Part shown: piece after piece, positions 1-6,288 of the stretch
Layout of the letters: each line of letters begins with the position of its first letter
How positions within the stretch are numbered: the first letter of the stretch is position 1
DNA from: Candidatus Hydrogenedentota bacterium
GTDB lineage: Bacteria > Hydrogenedentota > Hydrogenedentia > Hydrogenedentales > CAITNO01
NCBI GenBank assembly: GCA_903822375.1
Contig: CAIJOU010000789.1
Coordinates: 1-12,903 of the forward strand
Reading direction: 5' to 3'
DNA: 12,903 nt
The notes under the pieces: model-generated
The model's database searches: none
Told to the model about the DNA's origin: nothing
What the model saw: only the letters and a program-made list of their open reading frames with translations
Made by a program: the position numbers and the translations under genes

Positions 1-383
1 GCATCTTTTCCCTTGTCATCAGCCATGTCTCGATCCTCGCTTCAGGTTGAAACTCATATACCTACTGACCGGTAGAATTGACAATAGGTCGATATCGTAC
101 CACGTTGCGTGCGTCACTGCAAAGGATATTTTTCAGAATTATCGATTTATAGCGGCGTGCTCCCCGTGCATGCCGACAGCCCTGCGGAATTCATCACGTC
201 CTGAAAAGATGGTTGGACGGGTCCGAAAACCCTGCAACTCTTTGTTTATAAATATCTTATAAATAATGCCCCCACGGCAAACAAGGCCGTTCTTTACCCC
301 TTGCCCAAGGTTCCACCGCGTATGCCAAAGTCTATCTTGTCCACCGTTTAAGTGCACTTTCCCATATTGCTAAACGATCATAC
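1..383. other. Gene-free, relatively AT-rich stretch
   Basis: No convincing gene is seen in these 383 bases. The two short frames here (47-262 plus, 139-357 minus) overlap each other on opposite strands, lack a ribosome binding site and do not show the strong GC third-position bias of the real genes. The stretch is visibly richer in A and T than the rest of the window. It holds a direct repeat of TTATAAATA (246-254 and 257-265, 11-bp period). It also holds two small inverted repeats (274-290 and 299-310), which lie just past the end of the minus-strand metalloprotease gene. A TTGACA at 78-83 has no matching -10 box. Confidence 0.6.
274..310 (-). terminator. Possible weak transcription end after the metalloprotease
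   Basis: Read on the minus strand, about 75-110 bases after the metalloprotease stop, there are two small hairpins. CCTTGGGCAAGG (310-299) can fold with 4-5 pairs. ACGGC/GCCGT (290-286 with 278-274, 7-nt loop) is followed by a G-run and then AT-rich sequence. Neither has a clean U-tract, so intrinsic termination is only a possibility; Rho-dependent termination is equally likely. Confidence 0.2.
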
Positions 384-2153
384 TTACTGTTTGGCGGCAT
401 GAAGGCGCACCAGGAGCAACGCCGAGATGGCAAGCAGCGCCACCAGCAGGTCGGCTGCGGAGGTGCCTGACGATTCTTCCCCGCCGGCGCAGCTCAATGT
501 ACTGCCCGTCTCCACGCCTTCACCCGTAAGCGCAATCGAGACACTCCCGCCATTGCCGCCAAAGGTCAGTGTGCCGGTAATAGCGGCCTGCCGGTCGGGT
601 GTGAATCGCACGGTAACGGCCGATTCAGCACCGGCGGACAGTGAATAGGTGTTGGCGCCCACGAACTTAAACTGTGCGGCGACGCCAAGGCTTGCCGCTC
701 CGGTGAGTGTGCCGCTGCCGGTATTCTTGACGGTGTATACGGTGTCCGTGAAAGTGCCGACGGGAACGTTGCCGAGGTCCCGCGCCGTCTCCGTAGGTGT
801 CACTGCGATAACGGGCTGCTGGACAGTTGTCCCGGTGATTGTGAACGTCTTCTCCGCCTCCACCGGGTCCTCGGTGCTGTCCGTTCGCGTGGCGCAGGCG
901 CGCACCGTATGGCTTCCCCGGGGCAGCGTCAGGTCGAGCGGGAAGCGGTTGCCTTCGTCCCCCGACACACCGCGGGAGGTGCCGTCAACAAAGAACTCGA
1001 CCCGCAGCACGCCGGTTTCAACATTGCAAAGGGGGTCCGATGTGTCCAGCGCCACACCGGCGCGGAAATGCACCAGGGCCGTGTTGGAAACACCGGCCGA
1101 GATCGTGCTCTGGGAAGGCTCAATAATCGTCACGGACTGAACGGGGCAGGGTTCATGCTCCGGCGACTCGGCGGCGGTCCAGCCAATGTCGCGCAGCACG
1201 GCAATGTCCACATCGGTATACTCGCGCCGCATGGCACCGGGGGCATAGCGCGGTTCCATCACCGCGCCTTCGGGAAGAATATCCTCGGCCCAATGCTGCA
1301 GGCTGATGCCCTGCTGAAACGGGTAGGAAGAATAAACGGGGGGAGGGGCGCCAAACACGGCCACGGCGGTCGCGCCGTCAAACACGACCGCAGCTCCCGT
1401 GAGGTCGGCCGCTGTTCCGGCGAACACCGGAGCCGTGGAACTCCCGCCCATAAGAAGCCTGAGCGGGGCGGTCTTGGCCAGCCGCCGATCGAACTCCGTG
1501 TAGGTGTTCTTTCCAATGCTGGAAAAGCGGCTGGTACCGTCTGCGGCCATCAGTGACATGAAGCCCAGACAGTGGGTGAGTTCATGCACGGCCACCGAAC
1601 GCAGGTCGATGGCGTCGGACGGGGGGGCGTCGGAGCCGACGTGCCAGGTATACCCCCAGTCAAAGGTAAGCGACATTTCGGCATAGTCGGGAAAGGGTAC
1701 GGTGCCGGTGCTAATCCGTTGAAAGGCGGTGCCGTTGGTGAAACCGTCCACTGCGGTGAACATCGAGCCGCCTTGGGCGAGCGGACCGGTTCCGTCCGAC
1801 TCGGAAGGGCCTGCCATAACGTTCAACTCGCCGCTGGCGTTCAGTGTCTCGGCGATGTAGCGCAGGGCGTCGTACAGCCGCGCGCGCCGCGCCGCGCCCA
1901 GGGCCGTGTCCCGAAAACCTGTGCCCTCCGGATCCTTGAACAGCACATGCATGGTCAGGCCGTTCTGCACCACCGGCGCTTCCGACCATTCGGTTCCGTC
2001 AATGGCGGCGGTTTCCGTGCCGGCTTTTTCCGCGCCCTCCGGCCCGTCGGCCATTACAAGGATGGGAACTCCGCTCTCGGCCGACGCAGCCGCAATGGAG
2101 ACAGTTGCGAGGACAAGTACCGCAAACGTTGCCGACCGCACAGGGAAAATCAT
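384..2153 (-). CDS. Secreted zinc metalloprotease with Ig-like and anchor-D-type domains and a C-terminal sorting-type tail
   Basis: The 589-residue product starts with a clear Sec signal peptide (about 1-25, likely cut after ASA). The protease domain (about 55-330) carries HELTH at 190-194, followed by G197-F198. The usual third ligand position (200) is Ser. A downstream HW pair (H287) sits before a Met-turn-like VMEP (M299) and a closing DIGW (about 322-325). That order matches leishmanolysin-type (M8) metzincins, where an insertion separates the second and third zinc histidines. An Ig-like region (about 336-440) and a choice-of-anchor-D/HYDIN-like beta domain (about 447-546) follow. The tail has Cys555-Ala-Gly-Gly, a hydrophobic segment (about 567-582) and basic residues, like CTERM sorting signals. 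No strong Shine-Dalgarno is seen; the signal peptide supports this start. Expected location is the cell surface or outside the cell. The substrate is unknown. Confidence 0.8.
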   Translation of the reverse strand: MIFPVRSATFAVLVLATVSIAAASAESGVPILVMADGPEGAEKAGTETAAIDGTEWSEAPVVQNGLTMHVLFKDPEGTGFRDTALGAARRARLYDALRYIAETLNASGELNVMAGPSESDGTGPLAQGGSMFTAVDGFTNGTAFQRISTGTVPFPDYAEMSLTFDWGYTWHVGSDAPPSDAIDLRSVAVHELTHCLGFMSLMAADGTSRFSSIGKNTYTEFDRRLAKTAPLRLLMGGSSTAPVFAGTAADLTGAAVVFDGATAVAVFGAPPPVYSSYPFQQGISLQHWAEDILPEGAVMEPRYAPGAMRREYTDVDIAVLRDIGWTAAESPEHEPCPVQSVTIIEPSQSTISAGVSNTALVHFRAGVALDTSDPLCNVETGVLRVEFFVDGTSRGVSGDEGNRFPLDLTLPRGSHTVRACATRTDSTEDPVEAEKTFTITGTTVQQPVIAVTPTETARDLGNVPVGTFTDTVYTVKNTGSGTLTGAASLGVAAQFKFVGANTYSLSAGAESAVTVRFTPDRQAAITGTLTFGGNGGSVSIALTGEGVETGSTLSCAGGEESSGTSAADLLVALLAISALLLVRLHAAKQ

Positions 2154-2241
2154 ATTTCAAGAACCAGCCTTTGTCGGAAAAACCTGCACAATGCCTGCCT
2201 TTCCACGCCGCACGCAGAAAACTACCCCCGTCCGCCCCTGA

Positions 2242-2247
2242 ATTATA
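2242..2247 (-). promoter_or_regulatory. Candidate -10 box for the metalloprotease gene
   Basis: On the minus strand the sequence reads TATAAT, a perfect sigma70 -10 hexamer, in the 120-bp gap between the membrane-protein gene and the metalloprotease gene. It would start transcription near 2235, leaving a leader of about 80 nt. No good -35 hexamer is found at 16-18 bp, so the site may need an activator or be fortuitous. Confidence 0.35.
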
Positions 2248-2273
2248 CCGCATAATGGGTTTGCGTGCCGGGG

Positions 2274-3122
2274 CTATTCCAGCGTCAGGAAAAGGGCCAG
2301 CACCCCCTCTGTGGCATGGTCGGTCTCGATGTCGAGGTAGAGCCACGAGCGGACCTCGTAGATTCGGCCCACCAAGCGCTCGTGGTGATAGATGCCGCCG
2401 TGAATAAACACCCACGGCGCGCCGCCCTCGCGGGCGGTAATCTGCGTGCTTGCCTCGGTCCAGGAAAAGCGGCGCTGGATTTCGGCGAGCAGGAGGTTGT
2501 TCCGGTAGACACCGGCCCGGTACGGCGCCGATCGGCCCGGAAACATTTCAAAACTGCGAACTCCGTGAAAAGCCAGCACATCGAATTCAGGGAGATCCAC
2601 CCCCGTGCAGACGCGCCAGTGCCGGTGCCGACGCCGCACCTCGACACTGTAGCGCATGGCCCCCTCGTCGCTGGTGCAGGCAAAAAGATCCCCCGTAGGC
2701 TCTGCGGGGCGCTTGAACAGCAAATGGCCGGCAAAGGGGTCGGGAATGTCGTTTACGGGCGAAGGCTCGGGTGTCAGGTGGGCCTCGGCAAGCATAAAGC
2801 GCTGCCGCGCATCGTTGACGAGCGCCCGGATGAAGAAGGCGACCATGCCAAAGACCACCAGAACCGCCAGCGCCGCCGCGCCGGCCGTGGCCCAGGATTG
2901 GTTGCGCGCCGTGAGTCCGTAGGCGAGCGCCAGCACCGCCTCCAGCAGACAAAAGGCGTACACGAACACCAGCGAAAGGGTTACAGGGGCGGCCACGCGC
3001 GGAATCGTGTTGTAGCACACCGCGCGCTCGAAGCCGCTCAACCGGTCCTCTGGCTGGTTCGCACGCATGTAATCATTGTCGCGCAACGGGACGGTCTTGT
3101 CAATGTATGGCCGGGGCGTCAT
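2274..3122 (-). CDS. Two-TM membrane protein with a C-terminal soluble domain (possibly LURP/scramblase-like)
   Basis: I do not recognise this 282-residue protein as a named family. Residues 1-40 are polar. Two hydrophobic segments follow (about 43-70 and 77-101), then a soluble region of roughly 180 residues rich in beta-type sequence (about 125-282). The ending, with VGRIYEV, SWLYLDIETD and VLALFLTLE, resembles the last strands and buried helix of Tubby-like LURP-one/phospholipid-scramblase barrels, but this is a shape-level guess. The frame continues upstream into the divergent gene's region. I chose the ATG at 3122 because the codons just after it keep high GC in third position; the ATG at 3068 is the alternative. 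Neither start has a clear Shine-Dalgarno. It lies 120 bp upstream of the metalloprotease gene on the same strand and diverges from the GH116-like gene. Function unknown. Confidence 0.65.
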   Translation of the reverse strand: MTPRPYIDKTVPLRDNDYMRANQPEDRLSGFERAVCYNTIPRVAAPVTLSLVFVYAFCLLEAVLALAYGLTARNQSWATAGAAALAVLVVFGMVAFFIRALVNDARQRFMLAEAHLTPEPSPVNDIPDPFAGHLLFKRPAEPTGDLFACTSDEGAMRYSVEVRRRHRHWRVCTGVDLPEFDVLAFHGVRSFEMFPGRSAPYRAGVYRNNLLLAEIQRRFSWTEASTQITAREGGAPWVFIHGGIYHHERLVGRIYEVRSWLYLDIETDHATEGVLALFLTLE

Positions 3123-3129
3123 GTCGAGG

Positions 3130-3159
3130 GTGAAAGGCACCGTCCGGCTCTGCCATAAT
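3130..3159 (+). promoter_or_regulatory. Candidate sigma70 promoter for the GH116-like gene and coaE
   Basis: GTGAAA (3130-3135) is a 4/6 match to the -35 box. It is followed after 18 bp by CATAAT (3154-3159), a 5/6 match to the -10 box, with TGC just before it as an extended -10 element. The predicted start of transcription is near 3166. This sits between two divergent genes and fits a translation start at 3238 better than starts further upstream, which would lie before or inside the promoter. Confidence 0.45.
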
Positions 3160-3237
3160 CCACCGAGTGAGGTTTCGGCCCGCGCGCGCGATGCGGTGGT
3201 GGCCGTTGCGGGGACGGAAGGGTGGCACGGAAGCGCG

Positions 3238-5472
3238 ATGGCACAGGCCCATACAGGAACGGTCCGGGAAACCGGCGTCCCCCTTGGCGGGGTCGACACG
3301 GGATACCTGCTGGTATATCCCGACGGCACTTGGTCTGAACTGCGCCTGCCGGGTGACGCCGCACGAAACACAGCGCGGGTTATGCCCGGGGCCTTTGCCG
3401 CACTGCGTGTGGAGCAGGGCCCGAAGATTTGGACCCGGTTGCTGGCCGACGCCGCCGGCGCGCCAAACTCCGTCTCGGGCACGCAACCCGCCGGCTTGCC
3501 CGCCGCGTCGTACAAATGTGTGCGGCAGTTTCCCAAGGCGGCCTTCACCCTGAATGAAGCGGCGCTTCCCATTGCATTTGAATGGACCTGGCACACCTCC
3601 GTCATTCCCTACGATTACGGCGCTTCCTGCATGCCCGCGATATTCCTTCGCGCGGAGTTGCGGAACACGTCGGAGGAACGCGTGAAATGTTCGGTCCTGC
3701 TCAACATGGCGCCGCCGCCCACCGTTTCGGGCGAGCCTTTCCACAATATTATGCCCGTGCTGGTGGAATATGAGGAACAGGTGAAGTTCAAGCCGGAGGA
3801 CGGTTCCGGGGTGGAAGAGAAGGACCAGGGGCCGGTGCGCAACGGCATCGTTTTCGGGGGGGCGCCGGACGGTTCCGGCCCCGCCATGACGGCCTGCCTG
3901 ACGGCCCGCGCCTGGAACGGGCGTTTCACCACGGCCGTCTGGAACCCGCTCAACGCCATTGAAGAGGCACGACTGTGGGAGGATTTTGGCGAGATTGGTC
4001 GGCTGCCCCGCGTCGCGGTGGGCCGCGAGCCCAGTCATGGTGCGGTGTGCTGCGACTTCTCGGTGAACCCGGGCGAGAAACGGCATGTGGTGTTTGTCTA
4101 CGCGTGGTATCATCGCCAGCCCCCTGCCAAGGCGCCCGCCTACGCGGCCCTGTGGGGCAATGTCCGCGATGTGGCGCGGCATGGCCTGCGCCATGCCGGC
4201 TATCTCCTTGGGGCGGTGGATGACTGGCAGAAACGGCTGCTCGATGCGGCTTCCGTGCCCCCGTGGCTGGGAACGCGCCTTGTGCGGAGTGCCGCAGCCT
4301 TCTCCCGCAGCGTGGCGCTGGCCCCGGACGGCACTTTCCGCTGGCGGCCCGGTTCGAGGAGCGGCGCACCGTGCGACCGCTTTGACCTGTGCCTGCCCGT
4401 GATGCTCTTCTTCCCCCGCTACGAGGCCGCGGCCCTTTCGGCCCATGCTGCCGCAGTCCGAGCCGCGGCCGAGATGGAAGAGACGGCCGCTTTCGCGCTG
4501 TGCGCCTACCGCGACTATCTGCACACCGGCAGCCTGACCCATCTGCAGGAGTTCTGGCCCGCGGTGTTGCGCGACGTCGGCATGGCGCTGCTCCCCCCCG
4601 TCACCCTTGCATCGGCGGGGGCGGCCGGCAGGCGCGTTGCCGCGCTGCGCGCATGCGTGCATCTGGCCGAGGCCATGCGCGACCCGGCCAGCACGGAAAT
4701 CTTCGAGGCCTGCCGCCGCGCATGGGTGGATTATGAGACCCGCTTCTGGGACAAGAAGACCGGCCTGTATGGCGGTCCCGGCGAGGACCCCGCCGAGGCC
4801 ATGTCGGGCCTGTGCCAGGTGGCGGCACTGCGCATGGACGACGTGGCGCAGCCCGCGCGCATCGTTGGCTGCCTGCACGCGCTGGCGAAGGATTCCCGTT
4901 GGGACGAATTGCCCACCACGTCCGTGGCGCGGCTTGCATTTCTGGAGCGGCACTATGGCGGTGAGGCGGTGGGGGGTGGTTTCTGGGCGGCACGGCTCGC
5001 CGGGCGGCTTGAGAAGGACGATACATTTGACCTGCGTCTGCTCTGGCAGTACTTCCAGGCCGTCGGGGGGCTGCTGCACGCGGTTTCCGCGGAGCGCATC
5101 TACCTGAATCCGCGCCCCGGCGCAAAAGGGGCTGAATCGGCCGTCAATATCATGACGCCGCTGTGCTTTGGGCGTATGCATTATCTGGAGACACAGGGCA
5201 CCGCAGGACCGGAAACGAAGACCAACCTCGTGCTGGACAGTCCGGTCATCATCCGGGAACTGGTATTGCGGGTGCCCGGGGGATTTGCCAATCCCCAGGC
5301 ACACTGCACCATCAGCGACGACCCGATTCCCTGCGAGACCGCGCCGCGCCCGGAATCGGGACGGGGTGAGATTCTGATTCGCTTCGGCTACCCGGTCCAG
5401 CTTGCCGGAGCGCTCTCCATTGTTGTCAGCGAGGCCGAGGTTGCGCAGAAAAAGAAGGGCTGGCTGCGATGA
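3238..5472 (+). CDS. GH116-like (GBA2/bile-acid beta-glucosidase family) protein, probable pseudoenzyme
   Basis: The 744-residue product resembles glycoside hydrolase family 116. Near the N-terminus is GVPLGGVDTG (13-22), the counterpart of the family's GIPLGGIGTG. The N-terminal beta domain includes AIFLRAELRNTSEE (about 134-147) and LWEDFGEIGRLP (about 246-257). The helical domain starts with PPWLGTRLVRSA (about 341-352) and has DYLHTGSL (about 426-433) and EFWPAV (438-443). The two places where the family keeps its acids differ. The nucleophile region (EYRMYNTYD in human GBA2) reads GAPCDRFD here. The acid/base stretch with TYDGW seems deleted after the WPAV helix (about 444-462). A beta-rich tail (about 640-732) follows. 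There is no signal peptide, so it is likely cytoplasmic. I chose ATG 3238, with GGAAG at 3229-3233, over TTG 3076 or ATG 3121. The stop overlaps coaE. GH116 enzymes cleave beta-glucosides and glucosylceramide, but activity is doubtful here. Confidence 0.65.
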   Translation: MAQAHTGTVRETGVPLGGVDTGYLLVYPDGTWSELRLPGDAARNTARVMPGAFAALRVEQGPKIWTRLLADAAGAPNSVSGTQPAGLPAASYKCVRQFPKAAFTLNEAALPIAFEWTWHTSVIPYDYGASCMPAIFLRAELRNTSEERVKCSVLLNMAPPPTVSGEPFHNIMPVLVEYEEQVKFKPEDGSGVEEKDQGPVRNGIVFGGAPDGSGPAMTACLTARAWNGRFTTAVWNPLNAIEEARLWEDFGEIGRLPRVAVGREPSHGAVCCDFSVNPGEKRHVVFVYAWYHRQPPAKAPAYAALWGNVRDVARHGLRHAGYLLGAVDDWQKRLLDAASVPPWLGTRLVRSAAAFSRSVALAPDGTFRWRPGSRSGAPCDRFDLCLPVMLFFPRYEAAALSAHAAAVRAAAEMEETAAFALCAYRDYLHTGSLTHLQEFWPAVLRDVGMALLPPVTLASAGAAGRRVAALRACVHLAEAMRDPASTEIFEACRRAWVDYETRFWDKKTGLYGGPGEDPAEAMSGLCQVAALRMDDVAQPARIVGCLHALAKDSRWDELPTTSVARLAFLERHYGGEAVGGGFWAARLAGRLEKDDTFDLRLLWQYFQAVGGLLHAVSAERIYLNPRPGAKGAESAVNIMTPLCFGRMHYLETQGTAGPETKTNLVLDSPVIIRELVLRVPGGFANPQAHCTISDDPIPCETAPRPESGRGEILIRFGYPVQLAGALSIVVSEAEVAQKKKGWLR

Positions 5473-6071
5473 GAATTTTCGGACTGACCGGCGGCATCGG
5501 CTGCGGCAAGTCGGAGGCTGCCCGCGCCTTTGAACGCCGTGGCATTCCCGTCATCGACGCCGACCGCGTGGGGCATGCCCTGATCGCGCCTGGAGGCAGT
5601 GCCTACGACGCCGTCGTGCGGGCCTTTGGCAACGGCATTCTTGCCGAAGACGGCCGCATCGACCATGCCCGGCTCGCCGCCCGTGTGTTCGTCGATCCCG
5701 AGGCCTGCAACCAGCTCAACGCGATTACCCATCCGGCCATCTACGCTGAAATAGCGCGCCGATGCGCCGAACTCGGAGAAGGGGGCGCCCAAACCGTCGT
5801 CGTCGAGGCGGCGCTGTTGGGCGAGAACGGCCGGACCAATCCCATGTTCGAGGGGCTTATTCTCGTCAGTTGTCCCGTGCACGAACGGCTCCGCCGTCTC
5901 ACCGAACAGCGCGGCATGGACCGCGCCGAGGCGGAACGCCGCATCGCGGCCCAGTCCGACCCCGAGAGCAAACGCGCCCTGGCCAAATGGGTGATCGACA
6001 ACGGCGGTGAACTCGAAAATCTTCAGCGCCAGGTGGATGCCATTGTCGCCGAAATGGTCGCGTTGCGCTGA
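5469..6071 (+). CDS. coaE: Dephospho-CoA kinase
   Basis: CoaE performs the last step of coenzyme A synthesis, phosphorylating the 3'-hydroxyl of the ribose of dephospho-CoA with ATP in the cytoplasm. The 200-residue length is typical. The P-loop GGIGCGKS is at 8-15, the DADRVGH motif at 30-36 (substrate binding), the ITHP motif at 86-89 and a lid-type region rich in Arg at about 139-160. The usual DIPLLFE motif is altered to EAALLGE (113-119), a mild divergence. The start is clear: ATG at 5469 overlaps the stop of the GH116-like gene as ATGA, with AAGGG at 5455-5459 as ribosome binding site, 9 nt upstream. Translational coupling with the upstream gene is therefore likely. There is no obvious metabolic reason for that pairing. 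Confidence 0.95.
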   Translation: MRIFGLTGGIGCGKSEAARAFERRGIPVIDADRVGHALIAPGGSAYDAVVRAFGNGILAEDGRIDHARLAARVFVDPEACNQLNAITHPAIYAEIARRCAELGEGGAQTVVVEAALLGENGRTNPMFEGLILVSCPVHERLRRLTEQRGMDRAEAERRIAAQSDPESKRALAKWVIDNGGELENLQRQVDAIVAEMVALR

Positions 6072-6079
6072 TCAGGCTT

Positions 6080-6190
6080 GCCCGCCTTCACGTACCGCAG
6101 GCGTCCCGCCTGCCTTGTTCCCATCGGACCCTGGGAGGACGCGCATTTTGGACTGCGGTGGCAGAGCGAAGCGGCGACACCGCTTTGGCT
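6080..6190. repeat. Dispersed palindromic intergenic repeats between convergent genes
   Basis: Two palindromic units lie between coaE and the convergent aminotransferase-fold gene. The first is GCAGGCG-TCC-CGCCTGC (6097-6113), a perfect 7-bp hairpin followed by CTTGTT. The second spans 6147-6190. There GCGGTG (6155-6160) pairs with CACCGC (6178-6183), and alternatively AAGCGG (6169-6174) pairs with CCGCTT (6180-6185) in a nested hairpin. Both resemble, from memory, multi-copy intergenic sequences in Planctomycetes, Verrucomicrobia and Lentisphaerae, whose spurious translations contain GGTPA- and AVQNAR-like strings. Only one copy of each is in this window, so repetition in the genome is inferred. 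The first hairpin could also help end coaE transcription. Confidence 0.5.
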
Positions 6191-6288
6191 TGCGTTTTGT
6201 GAAAAGGGTATTCCTGGTGCATCGTCCAGCCAATGCGGTAAATGACGGGGCTTTCACTGGAAAGAATCATGAGATCGAGCCATTCGCA

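Noticed and set aside
78..106. TTGACA at 78-83 as a promoter
   Set aside because: A perfect -35 hexamer, but no -10-like sequence at 16-18 bp and no gene downstream.
47..262. A 71-codon plus-strand frame near the left edge
   Set aside because: There is no ribosome site, no codon bias like the neighbours, and it overlaps an equally open frame on the other strand.
384..2153. Reading the metalloprotease as inactive because HELTHCLGFMS lacks the third His at the standard place
   Set aside because: The downstream HW and Met-turn-like VMEP fit the split arrangement of leishmanolysin-type enzymes.
3076..3237. Upstream starts (TTG 3076, ATG 3121) for the GH116-like gene
   Set aside because: There is no ribosome site. 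They overlap the start of the divergent membrane-protein gene, lie before or within the candidate promoter, and add residues ahead of the family's normal N-terminus.
3100..5304. A 734-codon open frame on the minus strand opposite the GH116-like gene
   Set aside because: The plus strand shows family motifs and the right codon bias; the antisense product is a His/Arg/Gly-rich shadow.
6072..6270. Small minus-strand frames (60-61 codons) between coaE and the aminotransferase-fold gene
   Set aside because: They are translations of the intergenic repeat, with no ribosome site and no conserved domain.
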